DNA of 64,000 bases. Source: Lysinibacillus fusiformis. GTDB lineage: Bacteria > Bacillota > Bacilli > Bacillales_A > Planococcaceae. The stretch covers positions 3,292,001 through 3,356,000 of the forward strand of contig NZ_CP070490.1 in assembly GCF_016925635.1 (NCBI RefSeq), written 5' to 3'. The notes under the pieces are model-generated. The model had not been told where the DNA came from. It worked only from the letters and a program-made list of their open reading frames with translations, and ran no database searches. This document shows, one piece after another, positions 35,490 through 44,626 of the stretch; within the stretch, counting starts at the first letter, position 1, and every line of letters begins with the position of its first letter. Made by a program: the position numbers and the translations under genes.

Positions 35490-36472
35490 TGGCCATTCCC
35501 CTTTTCTGCAGTAACTTTTATCGTTCCTGAAATAATGGCTTCTTGGGCTTTTTCGATGGCAGTTTGTTGCTCAGCTGTCAGCTGAATTACACGAATATCT
35601 GCTAGTCCCACGCCTTGATCCGCTAAACCTAATGCAAACGATTTTTCAGTAATTTTCCCATCTTCTACTAATGCTTTAGCAAGTTGATAGACGGCCAGGT
35701 CAACATTTTTCAGCATGGATGTGACAACTGTTTTTTCGGCAACAAAAAATTGATCGATATCAACACCGGCTGCATAAATACCCATTTCCTCGGCCTTTTT
35801 AATCGCTCCGAAGCCAGTAAAGCCCGCTGCATGGTAAATAAAATCAACGTTATTTTTGATATAACTTTCTGCTATTGCTGCACCCGCCTGGGTATCGTCA
35901 AAAGTACCAGCATAGTCACTCATAATTTCAATCGATGGCTGTACATAACGAGCTCCTTCGATAAAACCATTTTCAAAGTGATGGATAACGGGAGCATCTG
36001 CACCACCAATAAAGCCAATTTTTCCAGTTTTGCTTGTCATAGCGGCAATCATGCCAACTAAAAAGCTACCTTCTTGTTCTTTAAAGGTAATCGAAATGAT
36101 GTTGTTAATATCAGATTGTCCGTCAATCAGTATAAATTGCTGGTCTGGATATTGCTTCGCTGTTTTTTCTAGTGCTTCTTGTACAGAGAAACCGAGACCA
36201 ATGATGATATCATATTTTTCTGCTACAAGCTCATTCAGCTTTTCCTCGTAATTACCATCAGGAGCCTCTTTGTAATCAAACAAAATACCAAGCTCATCGC
36301 GCGCCTTTTCTAATCCTTTAAAAGCGGAGTCATTAAATGATTCATCGCCTAGTCCTGCATCTGATAGTAAAATGCCTATCCTATATCCTTCAGTTGATGT
36401 TTCTGCTGGTGCTGAAGAACAGCCTGCTATCAACAGAGCGATCAAAAGAAAAGTAGTAATTAATTTCTTCAA
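35486..36472 (-). CDS. BMP-family basic membrane lipoprotein (purine-nucleoside-type binding protein)
   Basis: A 328-residue lipoprotein: signal peptide [18 protein letters not shown] with lipobox IAGC, then the Bmp/Med/PnrA fold ([33 protein letters not shown]...[14 protein letters not shown]...[28 protein letters not shown]). Family members bind purine nucleosides or similar compounds. I chose the TTG at 36472 because AGGAGG lies 10 nt upstream and the signal peptide begins there; the ATG at 36514 precedes the ribosome-binding site. No ABC permease or ATPase follows. Instead its stop overlaps the start of a chemoreceptor, so it may act mainly as a taxis sensor. Confidence 0.88.
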   Translation of the reverse strand: MKKLITTFLLIALLIAGCSSAPAETSTEGYRIGILLSDAGLGDESFNDSAFKGLEKARDELGILFDYKEAPDGNYEEKLNELVAEKYDIIIGLGFSVQEALEKTAKQYPDQQFILIDGQSDINNIISITFKEQEGSFLVGMIAAMTSKTGKIGFIGGADAPVIHHFENGFIEGARYVQPSIEIMSDYAGTFDDTQAGAAIAESYIKNNVDFIYHAAGFTGFGAIKKAEEMGIYAAGVDIDQFFVAEKTVVTSMLKNVDLAVYQLAKALVEDGKITEKSFALGLADQGVGLADIRVIQLTAEQQTAIEKAQEAIISGTIKVTAEKGNGQ

Positions 36473-36690
36473 ATTATGTGTACCTCCTGTTGTGTATAAA
36501 ATATATATCGGCAAAAACTTAATATTTTTAGTCTGATGTCAGACTTCGATGAAAATAAATTTCTGAGAACGTATAAGAATAAGGATTCATTTCTATATAC
36601 ATAATAAGTTAGAAATATAAAGCTAGATTACTATTAAAGTAATGGATTTATTAAGGTTTCCGTAACAATCCTTGTATGTATAGCACTATA

Positions 36691-36719
36691 AAAGCCTAAC
36701 GCGAATAGCGTTAGGCTTT
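36691..36719 (-). terminator. Terminator of the PTS operon
   Basis: AAAGCCTAACGC / GCGTTAGGCTTT with a 5-nt loop; TTTTA follows on the - strand. Confidence 0.85.
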
Positions 36720-36724
36720 ACTAT

Positions 36725-37993
36725 CTAAACAGCACCGAATAATTTTAATAAATTAATAATAATAATGCCGATTACGCCAAAGTCTGAATCGCCAAAGGTT
36801 GTGCCTTCATAACCAATGTCTCCCATAAAGATCAGTAGTATGGCAGGAATAAAGCTAATCAATAAACCATTGGCAAAGGCTCCTGACATGGCACCGATTC
36901 TGCCGCCTGTAGCGTTACCAAAGACGCCAGCTGCTGCACCTGTGAAGAAATGGGGAACAAGACCGGGAACGATGACCTTAAGTCCGATGAAAGGGAGTAT
37001 AAACATGGAAACCAGCCCTGCTAGAAAACTAAAAATGAAACCAATAATAACGGCATTTGGTGCAAATGGGAAAATGGTTGGGCAATCAAGTGCTGGTTTT
37101 GTGTTTGGTACAAGTTTATCTGCAATGCCTTTGAAGGCTGGAATAATTTCAGCAATTAACATTCGTACACCTGCTAAAATAATATAAACACCCGCTGCAA
37201 ATGTAATCGCTTGCATAATAGCGAAAATAATAAAATTAGAGCCCGCAGATAATTGTGCCTCTATATAGGAAGGACCTGCAAAAAGGGCAACAATCACAAA
37301 GAACACACTCATTGTTAGCGAAATAGCAACAGAGGTATCTCGTAAAAAGCCTAATGATTTCGGGACTTGTATATCCTCTGTGGATTTCGTTTTATTGCCA
37401 AAGAGCTTGCCAATCTTTGCAGAAACATAATAGCCAACACTGCCAAAGTGACCAACAGCAAAGTCGTCACTACCTGTTATTTGCCGAACTGTTGGCTGTA
37501 AAATGGCAGGGAACACCACCATACAAAGTCCAAGAATAATAGAGCCGACGATAATAAGAGGTGTACCACTCATCCCCCCAACTGACAATGAAGCAGCGAT
37601 TAAACAAGCCATAAATAATGTATGATGTCCAGTTAAAAAGATATATTTTAATGGCGTAAATCGCGCAAATAATAGGTTCATAATCATACCAAATACCATG
37701 ATTAGTGCAGTAGCTGTACCAAAATTAGTCTGAGCAGCTGCCACGATGGCCTCATTGTTGGGAATGACTCCCTGTACTTGAAAGGCATGATCAAACATTT
37801 TACTAAAATGATCTAAAGAGCCAATCAAAACCGTAGCACCTGCTCCAAGGATGACAAAGCCCATTATCGTTTTTAAAGTACCTGACAGAACAGTGGAACT
37901 TGATTTTTTTTGAATGAGTAAACCAATAAAAGCGAATAGGCCGACTAATATAGCTGGTGTTCCTAAAATGTCATGCATGATAACATCTAACAT
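36725..37993 (-). CDS. ulaA: PTS ascorbate-type transporter subunit IIC
   Basis: A 422-residue membrane permease of the UlaA/SgaT family with about 11 segments: LDVIMHDILGTPAILVGLFAFIGLLIQ at the start, FLTGHHTLFMACL, and GGRIGAMSGAFANGLLISFIPAIL near the end. It moves ascorbate or a related sugar acid while the IIB subunit phosphorylates it. It is the last gene of a IIA-IIB-IIC cluster, 33 bp after IIB, and is followed by a terminator. The substrate is assigned from the family; the UlaD/E/F catabolic enzymes are not in this window. Confidence 0.88.
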   Translation of the reverse strand: MLDVIMHDILGTPAILVGLFAFIGLLIQKKSSSTVLSGTLKTIMGFVILGAGATVLIGSLDHFSKMFDHAFQVQGVIPNNEAIVAAAQTNFGTATALIMVFGMIMNLLFARFTPLKYIFLTGHHTLFMACLIAASLSVGGMSGTPLIIVGSIILGLCMVVFPAILQPTVRQITGSDDFAVGHFGSVGYYVSAKIGKLFGNKTKSTEDIQVPKSLGFLRDTSVAISLTMSVFFVIVALFAGPSYIEAQLSAGSNFIIFAIMQAITFAAGVYIILAGVRMLIAEIIPAFKGIADKLVPNTKPALDCPTIFPFAPNAVIIGFIFSFLAGLVSMFILPFIGLKVIVPGLVPHFFTGAAAGVFGNATGGRIGAMSGAFANGLLISFIPAILLIFMGDIGYEGTTFGDSDFGVIGIIIINLLKLFGAV

Positions 37994-38026
37994 ACCAACA
38001 CCTCATCCTATCCAAATTTTTGATGC

Positions 38027-38290
38027 TTAAAGCAAAGGTTCAAGCTTTTCTTTTATTTCTGCAATACTCATCATATTAACAATGCTCACAATGATTCCCT
38101 TGTCTTGCGCTAATTCATTCACAATGTCTGCTGCCCCTAAATAAATATCTGCTTTCTCCGCCTTGGCAGACGCTAAATCGGTATGTGTTACCTCTGCATC
38201 TTTACCCAATGCCTCTAATGCTTTTTTTACATTTAATTCTAAAATAAAGCTACTTCCTAAACCGCTCCCACACACGACTAAAATTTTCAT
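38027..38290 (-). CDS. ulaB: PTS ascorbate-type subunit IIB
   Basis: An 87-residue soluble protein with the IIB P-loop at the N-terminus, KILVVCGSGLGSSFIL; Cys7 carries the phosphate. AAGGAG lies about 9 nt before the ATG at 38290, and that ATG overlaps the stop of the IIA gene (ATGA). The longer frame from 38332 would run back into the IIA gene and add non-family residues. It transfers phosphate from IIA to the substrate held by IIC. Confidence 0.88.
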   Translation of the reverse strand: MKILVVCGSGLGSSFILELNVKKALEALGKDAEVTHTDLASAKAEKADIYLGAADIVNELAQDKGIIVSIVNMMSIAEIKEKLEPLL

Positions 38291-38763
38291 TCTGTTGACT
38301 CCTTTGTCGTATATTGTTTGATTTTCTCCCATATCGTGTCCGCATGCTGACAGGCGATCAAGTCATCAACCTGATTAGGTTTTTGTAAGACTAATGCTAC
38401 ATCAGCCAACGCCTGTAGATGGGAAGCATTGTCAATGGCAGCTAGCACAATTAGTAAGTAAACAGGCTGATTGGGGCTGAAAAAAACAGGTTTTTGTAAA
38501 CATAGCAAACTTATGGCTAGTTCATGAACCCCATCAGATGGCCGTGCATGAGGAATGGCTACTTTTGGTGTGATGACTACGTAGGGGCCATAGTGCTCAA
38601 TAGATCGAATCATGGCTTCGACATAGCGTTGTTCAATTTTGTGTTGCTGTACTAATGGGCTAGCAGCTAAATGAATCGCTTCTTGCCATGATTGGACAAA
38701 GTTTGCAAGCTGTATACAATCCTTTGTTAACAGCTTGGTTAGCAAGGACAACCCTCCTTTCAT
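38287..38763 (-). CDS. ulaC: PTS subunit IIA (mannitol/ascorbate type)
   Basis: A 158-residue IIA protein of the Fru/Mtl-type fold. The phosphorylated His is in VVITPKVAIPHARPSDGV. The ATG at 38763 follows GGGAGG by 8-9 nt; the ATG at 38784 lies before that site. Its stop overlaps the IIB start by 4 nt. It takes phosphate from HPr and hands it to IIB. The LysR gene directly upstream on the same strand may be in the same transcript and may regulate it. Confidence 0.85.
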   Translation of the reverse strand: MKGGLSLLTKLLTKDCIQLANFVQSWQEAIHLAASPLVQQHKIEQRYVEAMIRSIEHYGPYVVITPKVAIPHARPSDGVHELAISLLCLQKPVFFSPNQPVYLLIVLAAIDNASHLQALADVALVLQKPNQVDDLIACQHADTIWEKIKQYTTKESTE

Positions 38764-38806
38764 AAAAATATCCTCCCATTCCATGTTATTACGACTGCAT
38801 GTGGAA

Positions 38807-39718
38807 TTATGTCATCGAAGAAAACATTTTTAATTGCTTCGCTATTTCGTAAACCGACATTTTGACAAATTCATCAATTTTATGATCTAAGCGCGTTTTC
38901 GGATAAATCAATTGAATTTTTCTATTAAGCGTCACGTCATGTAGATCTTTCTTCATCAGTACACCTGATTTTAATTCTTCTTCTATTAAGGAAACGGATA
39001 GAAACGCCATGTTTTTTCCAAAGGTCAGCATTTTTTTAATCGTGCTCACAGAATCCAGTTCAATTGTGTAAATTGAAGGCTGAAAAGGGTCCATCCACTT
39101 TTCGATGAAGTGATTCGTGGAGCTAGAGGATGTATGCAACAAGAGCTTGTACTTAAGAATATCTTCTTTGGTGATGTTCTTTTTTGTTGCTATCTCGTGT
39201 GATGGGCTGAATGCCAATACAAGTGCATCTTCACCGATAGTTTCGTAATGAAGTAAAGGATTTTCCTGCTTGGTCTCCATGATGAGCCCGAAATCTAATT
39301 CTTGTAGTGCTACGTTTTTTTCAATTTCGGGTGCAGTTTTTACTTCTAATGAAATACGAATCTCAGGATAGGTCGTTGAAACTTGATGAATTAAATCTGG
39401 CATAAAAATATGGGCAGGTAAGCCACTCGCCCCAAGTCGTAATGAACCGATATGGCCTGCTAAAAGATTTTCAATAAAACGGTCCATATCCTTTTGGAGT
39501 TGAACCATTTGACGAGCGTAATGATACACACCTTCGCCGGCTTCTGTTAAACGGTATCCTCCTGCGTTTGTTCGAAATAAACGAATACCGTATTCCTCCT
39601 CAATAGAGCGAATATGAAAGGATACTGTAGGTGCTGTAATGCCAAGTGCTTTGGCCACGGGGGCTAATTTTTTTAATTCTACAAGTAAGCAAAATGCCTG
39701 TAATTTACTATTGTTCAT
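38807..39718 (-). CDS. LysR-family transcriptional regulator
   Basis: A 303-residue LysR protein; HTH region KLQAFCLLVELKKLAPVAKALGITAPTVSFHIRSIEEEYGIRLF with the effector domain after it (GHIGSLRLGASGLPAHIFMPDLIHQVSTTYPEIRISLEV). GGAGG precedes the ATG. It sits between two candidate targets: the PTS genes 43 bp downstream on its own strand and the ABC importer operon facing away 138 bp upstream. The divergent operon is the more usual LysR target. The gap holds an inverted repeat TTAGAAAA (39738-39745) / TTTTCTAA (39808-39815). Confidence 0.87.
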   Translation of the reverse strand: MNNSKLQAFCLLVELKKLAPVAKALGITAPTVSFHIRSIEEEYGIRLFRTNAGGYRLTEAGEGVYHYARQMVQLQKDMDRFIENLLAGHIGSLRLGASGLPAHIFMPDLIHQVSTTYPEIRISLEVKTAPEIEKNVALQELDFGLIMETKQENPLLHYETIGEDALVLAFSPSHEIATKKNITKEDILKYKLLLHTSSSSTNHFIEKWMDPFQPSIYTIELDSVSTIKKMLTFGKNMAFLSVSLIEEELKSGVLMKKDLHDVTLNRKIQLIYPKTRLDHKIDEFVKMSVYEIAKQLKMFSSMT

Positions 39719-39856
39719 TTTATCCTCCTAAAGCAAATTAGAAAAAATCTTGTATTTGTTTTAGTTTATTAGATTTTTTTTAACGTGTTATTAATAGTAG
39801 ATTAATATTTTCTAAATATCTGGAATTTATAGTTGTTAGTAACGAGGAGGATACTT

Positions 39857-40822
39857 ATGAAAATCTCATTAACCAATATCGAGAAAAAATATGGGCAGTC
39901 TCAAGCATTATGGCCAATCGATGTGGAGTTAGATCAGCAATTTATTACGATTCTTGGACAATCAGGCTGTGGCAAAACAACCTTATTAAAGTTGATTGCT
40001 GGCCTTGAACAGCCAACAAAAGGAGAAATTCGATTCAATGACACCGTGATTTTCTCTTCACAGTCTCATAAAAATGTCAAACCAAATAAGCGCAATATCG
40101 CCATGGTTTTTCAAGATTTTGCTCTATGGCCACATATGACCATCTTCCAAAATATTGCCTTTGGCTTAAAGGGCATAATTGCAAAATCAGCTATTCCTGA
40201 ACGAGTCGAGCATGTGATGCGATTGGTAAAAATGCAAGGCTATGAGAAACGGAAGCCAGGTGAATTATCGGGTGGACAGCAGCAGCGGGTGGCATTAGCA
40301 AGAGCTTTAGCGACGAACCCTCGATTGATTTTATTTGATGAGCCTTTATCCGCTCTCGATGCTGTTCTCAGAGAGCAAATGCAAGATGAAATTATGCACC
40401 TGATTCATGAACTTGATTGCCAAGCGATTTTTGTAACACATGATCAAACAGAGGCTATGACAATGTCTGATCAAATTATCGTTATGGAGGCAGGGAGAAT
40501 TGCTCAAATTGGCTCGCCTGAGGAAATTTATCGTGCACCAGCAACGCCCTATGTGGCAGATTTTATTGGTAAAGTGAATTGGTTTCATCATGGACAATCG
40601 ATCGTGCGACCTGAAGGCGTATCAAGCGTATCGCGTCCTGGTACGATTGCTAAACAAGCGGAGATTGTGAAAAGCACATTTGTTGGCGATCGTTATTTAG
40701 TACAAGCACAGGTGGATGGACAGCCTTGGAGCTTTTATGAGAATCAACCATTAGAGCATGGAAAAAGATTGCAAGTATTTATTGATGAAAAACAAATCTA
40801 TCAATTGGAGGGTTTACATTGA
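39857..40822 (+). CDS. ABC importer ATPase (Fe(III)/aminoethylphosphonate type)
   Basis: A 321-residue ATPase of the PotA/FbpC/PhnT class: Walker A GQSGCGKTT (about 34-42), Q loop VFQDFALWPHMT, signature LSGGQQQRVALARAL, Walker B LILFDEPLSALD, H loop VTHD, and a C-terminal TOBE-like domain (IVRPEGVSSVSRPG...). The ATG at 39857 follows GAGGAGG; the earlier ATG at 39833 has no site. Its stop overlaps the TTG start of the binding protein (TTGA). First gene of a tightly coupled five-gene operon. Confidence 0.9.
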   Translation: MKISLTNIEKKYGQSQALWPIDVELDQQFITILGQSGCGKTTLLKLIAGLEQPTKGEIRFNDTVIFSSQSHKNVKPNKRNIAMVFQDFALWPHMTIFQNIAFGLKGIIAKSAIPERVEHVMRLVKMQGYEKRKPGELSGGQQQRVALARALATNPRLILFDEPLSALDAVLREQMQDEIMHLIHELDCQAIFVTHDQTEAMTMSDQIIVMEAGRIAQIGSPEEIYRAPATPYVADFIGKVNWFHHGQSIVRPEGVSSVSRPGTIAKQAEIVKSTFVGDRYLVQAQVDGQPWSFYENQPLEHGKRLQVFIDEKQIYQLEGLH

Positions 40823-41844
40823 AGAAACGACGTTTTAAATTATGGGCAACTGCCGGCATTTTATTGACCTTGGCATTAGCTGGCTGTGGTAATAAAGAGG
40901 TAAAAGAGACAAATGAAGCAAGTGCAAAGACACAGGAGGAGAAAGTACTGACGGTGTATTCTGCAGGGCCAGATGGTTTAGCTGCAAATATTCAGCAAGC
41001 ATTTGAAGAAAAAACAGGGATTAAAGTGGAAATGTTTCAAGGAACTACAGGTAAAATTCTCTCTCGTCTAGAAGCGGAAAAAAATAATCCTGTAGCTGAT
41101 CTTGTTGTACTTGCCTCTGTCGCCTCAATGGATGGCTTAAAGGCAACAGACCAATTACAAAGCTACGAAGCTGCTAAAAACAAGGACAAAATCAACAGTG
41201 ATTGGTCTGATCAAGATGGATATTTCTATGGCTACAGTGCCTCTGCTTTAGGTATTGCCTATAATACGAAAAATACGACACAGGCGCCTAGGGATTGGTC
41301 TGATTTAGCGAAAGCTGAATGGCAAAATAAAATAAATATACCAGATCCAAGTCTGTCAGGCTCTGCTGTGGATTTCTTATTTGGTTATACAGCAGCAGAA
41401 AAAACAGCTTGGAGCACAATTAATACGTGGAAGAAAAATGGCTTGCAAGTCAATGGTGCAAATAAAGAAGCATTGGATGCTGTTATTACGGGTGAGAAAA
41501 ATGCCACAATCGCAGGTGTAGACTACATGGCTTATAAAGCAAAAGCGGACGGTGAGCCAGTAGAAATTATCTATCCAACGAGTGGGACAGTGGTTAGTCC
41601 TAGAGCGGTTGGTATTTTGAAGGATGCGAAACATGTTGAAGCTGCACAAGCCTATGTTGATTTTTTATTGTCGGATGAAGGGCAAAAGCTAGTAGCAGAT
41701 GCTTACTTATTACCAGGAAATAAAGATATTGCTGTGAAAAATCGTGCAGCATTAGATGAAATTCCACAGTTATCAGTTGATTGGATGGGTGCGGAAGCGA
41801 AACAGCTTGAAGTACTAACAAAGTTTACGGATTTATTTCGTTAA
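40819..41844 (+). CDS. ABC importer binding lipoprotein (Fe(III)/aminoethylphosphonate type)
   Basis: A 341-residue lipoprotein that starts at TTG, with lipobox LAGC. The body belongs to the AfuA/PhnS-like type 2 binding proteins: LTVYSAGPDGLAANIQQAFEEKTGIKVEMFQGTTGKILSRLEAEKNNPVADLVVLAS and IPDPSLSGSAVDFLFGY. The usual tyrosine pair that grips Fe(III) in FbpA is not obvious, so a phosphonate or other oxyanion is at least as likely as iron. A hairpin (41848-41873) between this gene and the permease may keep binding-protein levels higher. Confidence 0.87.
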   Translation: MKKRRFKLWATAGILLTLALAGCGNKEVKETNEASAKTQEEKVLTVYSAGPDGLAANIQQAFEEKTGIKVEMFQGTTGKILSRLEAEKNNPVADLVVLASVASMDGLKATDQLQSYEAAKNKDKINSDWSDQDGYFYGYSASALGIAYNTKNTTQAPRDWSDLAKAEWQNKINIPDPSLSGSAVDFLFGYTAAEKTAWSTINTWKKNGLQVNGANKEALDAVITGEKNATIAGVDYMAYKAKADGEPVEIIYPTSGTVVSPRAVGILKDAKHVEAAQAYVDFLLSDEGQKLVADAYLLPGNKDIAVKNRAALDEIPQLSVDWMGAEAKQLEVLTKFTDLFR

Positions 41845-41847
41845 ATA

Positions 41848-41873
41848 AGGGAGGTTGATATACCTCCTTTCTA
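41848..41873 (+). other. Hairpin between binding-protein and permease genes
   Basis: AGGGAGGT / ATACCTCCT stem with a short loop and only CTTTC after it. It looks like a processing or partial-termination hairpin inside the operon, not a full terminator. Confidence 0.45.
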
Positions 41874-41901
41874 GTTTTTATAGAGAAGGGTTGTAGTAGT
41901 C

Positions 41902-43563
41902 ATGATAATGGAAGGAAGACGAGCTTTTGGATTTTTACTGACAATTGTCGTCATATTTGCTATCGCTCCGTTGATGGCCATTTTATTTTATACCTTTACA
42001 AATGAGGGGCAATTCGATGGATCACAGTTTAGCCGAATATTTGCACACGAGAGAATATGGAGGACGCTAGGAAATTCTGTGGTCTTAGGGATTTTCGTGA
42101 TTATTGGGACAACAATTATCGCATTACCTATGGCTTTCATTCGTACGAAAACAAGTTTATATCAATATGAATGGCTCGATATTGTGTTAACGATTCCATT
42201 TATGACACCTCCTTATATTGGTTCTATGGGCTGGATTTTGTTTATGCAGCACAATGGTTTTTTACAGCAGCTTATTCCGAGTGCTACCTGGATGACAGAT
42301 TCCTTCTTTTCCTTATTTGGCATGGTACTGATCATGAGCTTACACCTGTTTCCGTTTTTGTATTTAATGTTAAAAAATACATTGCTTCGAATAAATGGCT
42401 CGTTTTTAGATGCAGCGCTGATTTTTGGGCGAAGCTCCTGGCAAAATGGGCTAAAGATTGTGTTACCCCTTGTACTTTCAAGCTATGTCTTGGGAAGTCT
42501 GCTTATTTTTATTAAGACGCTTGCTGAATTTGGAACGCCAGCTACATTTGGCAGTCGGATTGGGTTTCCAGTTTTTACAACCGAAATTCACTCCTATCTA
42601 TCAAGATGGCCAGTCGATATTCGCATGGCAACCTCGCTATCCTTATTCTTATTGTCAGTTTGCTTAGTCATTTGGTATTTCCAAAATCTCATTGGACGCA
42701 AATATACATACGGTGTGCTATCAGGAAAAACGCCTGCTAGACGTGAGATCAAGGACAAGTGGTATATAAAAACAGCTTCGTGGACTTTTGTAGGGCTTGT
42801 ACTATTGCTGTCTATCGGCATTCCGTATTTCTCTATTATCGTGACCTCTTTGCAAAAGGTAAGGGGAGATGGTTTACAGGCAGGGAATTTCAGCTTTGCT
42901 TCCTATCAAGAGGTCTTCACCAGTGGAAGTGCAGGATTGACAGCATTTTTAAATAGTATTGTTTTTTCTATCATGACGGCCATCATAACAGCCATGATAG
43001 GTTTATTCATTGCTCTTTATATTAAAAAAGGAGAAACCAGAAAGCAGCAAGTATTAGATTTTTTTAGTTTAATGCCTAATATTATTCCGGGAATTGTTTT
43101 TGTTGTAGGTTTAATTATGTTTTGGAATGCGCCGTGGCTTCCCGCAACGATTTATAACACAAAGGCAATGGTAGTCGTTACATACTGTGTGCTGTTTTTA
43201 CCCTATTCGGTGCAGTATATTAAATCTTCTTTTTCACAATTAGATGCCTCTATCTTTCAGTCAGCCGCTATTTTTGGACGTAGTAATTGGGCGGTTTATC
43301 GTCGCATCATCCTACCGCTATTGATGCAGGGTATTTTGACAGGAATGATGATGACTTTTATTATTTCGATGCGTGAGCTAGTAGCTGGTCTCTTAATTTT
43401 GCCACCCTCAGTCGAGACAGGGGCAACTTTTATCTATAGTCAATTTGAGCAAGGTAATGTAGGGGTTGGGATGGCAGTTGCCGTCATCACTGTTTTGATG
43501 ACTGTGGTATTTATGTTCCTATTAGATTGGCTGCAAAGACGAGGAGGGCAGACCAATGCTTAG
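41902..43563 (+). CDS. ABC importer permease, fused double domain
   Basis: A 553-residue membrane protein made of two homologous permease halves of about six segments each. The EAA loops are ALIFGRSSWQNGLKIVLPLVLSSYVLG in the first half and AAIFGRSNWAVYRRIILPLLMQGILTG in the second. This is the FbpB/AfuB and PhnU-like arrangement, so a single chain forms the channel. It overlaps the next gene by 8 nt. The ATG at 41908 is an alternative start. Confidence 0.9.
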   Translation: MIMEGRRAFGFLLTIVVIFAIAPLMAILFYTFTNEGQFDGSQFSRIFAHERIWRTLGNSVVLGIFVIIGTTIIALPMAFIRTKTSLYQYEWLDIVLTIPFMTPPYIGSMGWILFMQHNGFLQQLIPSATWMTDSFFSLFGMVLIMSLHLFPFLYLMLKNTLLRINGSFLDAALIFGRSSWQNGLKIVLPLVLSSYVLGSLLIFIKTLAEFGTPATFGSRIGFPVFTTEIHSYLSRWPVDIRMATSLSLFLLSVCLVIWYFQNLIGRKYTYGVLSGKTPARREIKDKWYIKTASWTFVGLVLLLSIGIPYFSIIVTSLQKVRGDGLQAGNFSFASYQEVFTSGSAGLTAFLNSIVFSIMTAIITAMIGLFIALYIKKGETRKQQVLDFFSLMPNIIPGIVFVVGLIMFWNAPWLPATIYNTKAMVVVTYCVLFLPYSVQYIKSSFSQLDASIFQSAAIFGRSNWAVYRRIILPLLMQGILTGMMMTFIISMRELVAGLLILPPSVETGATFIYSQFEQGNVGVGMAVAVITVLMTVVFMFLLDWLQRRGGQTNA

Positions 43564-44626
43564 TTTTGAAATTTTAGGTGGCGTAGGGGAATATGGGCGC
43601 AATTGCTTTTATATTGAAAATCATGGGCAGGCCATTTTATTGGATTGTGGGATTATGAAAAATGCTCAAAAAACGCCACCAAATATTACAGCTAATCATA
43701 TTGAAAAGTTAGTTGCTGTCTTTATTTCTCATTCGCATATTGATCATGTAGGGGCATTGCCATTACTACAAAAGATGGACTATACGGGGCAGGTACTAAT
43801 GAGTCATAGAACTGCTCAGCAGCTTTCATTGCCTCTTTCACAAGTCCGTACTTTCCACCCAGATACGATTGGAAATTGGATAGAGGTCAATGATTATCTT
43901 GCCTTTCAATGGGGATATAGTGGACATTTAATTGGAAGCGTGTGGTACAAAATTCGATTTTTTGATGAGATGATTTTTTTCTCTGGTGATTATGTAGTCG
44001 ATTCGTATTTGTTAAAGGCGACCTTACCAGAGGAGGATGGAACGGTTTATGATGTAGCGTTTATTGATAGTGGACATGTGGAAAAATGCATTCATAATCT
44101 TGAGGTATTACAGCAATTGGCTACGTACGTAAAGGCTCATCCCAATCGTTCAATTATTTTCCCATCCTCTTTTTCGGGCAAAACAGTCGATATTATGTCT
44201 TATCTTTCTGAACATACAACCCGAGCGATTAGTGTAGATGCAAAGCTACAAACTTTATTGGAGCATTATGATCAAGAACCCGAAAATATTTGGCCGAATA
44301 AAGCGGTACTCCAAGTACGTCACAAGCAAAAAACGGACAGTCACCATGCACTTTATTTTGTCTCAGAGCAGGATGAGGCTCAATTGGAGGAGCTTGCAAA
44401 GGCATATCCAACAGCTATTTTTGTCCACACAGGCTATTCTCGTTATTCATGCAATCCATCTATTTTGAAGCATCTCTCAAAGGAGTTCTTCTATAAAACA
44501 CATCCAGACTATCGTGATATTGTGGCTCTGTCACAGAGAATTCGTGCACGACAAACTATCTATTTTCACAGTACACATACAAATTTAGCAACAACATTTC
44601 CGAAGGAGGAGTTAAAGCGTGACTAA
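43556..44626 (+). CDS. Metallo-beta-lactamase-fold hydrolase
   Basis: A 356-residue MBL-fold protein: GGVGEYGRNCFYIENHGQAILLDCG, metal motif SHSHIDHVGALPLL, GYSGHLIGSVWY with the next His, FFSGDY with the bridging Asp, and a C-terminal FHSTHTN. Length and the middle insertion resemble RNase J/beta-CASP-like or PhnP-like members more than lactamases. No signal peptide, so cytoplasmic. It overlaps both neighbours by 8 nt, so it is translated with an importer and a secreted protein; it may process the imported compound. Substrate unknown. Confidence 0.85.
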   Translation: MLSFEILGGVGEYGRNCFYIENHGQAILLDCGIMKNAQKTPPNITANHIEKLVAVFISHSHIDHVGALPLLQKMDYTGQVLMSHRTAQQLSLPLSQVRTFHPDTIGNWIEVNDYLAFQWGYSGHLIGSVWYKIRFFDEMIFFSGDYVVDSYLLKATLPEEDGTVYDVAFIDSGHVEKCIHNLEVLQQLATYVKAHPNRSIIFPSSFSGKTVDIMSYLSEHTTRAISVDAKLQTLLEHYDQEPENIWPNKAVLQVRHKQKTDSHHALYFVSEQDEAQLEELAKAYPTAIFVHTGYSRYSCNPSILKHLSKEFFYKTHPDYRDIVALSQRIRARQTIYFHSTHTNLATTFPKEELKRD

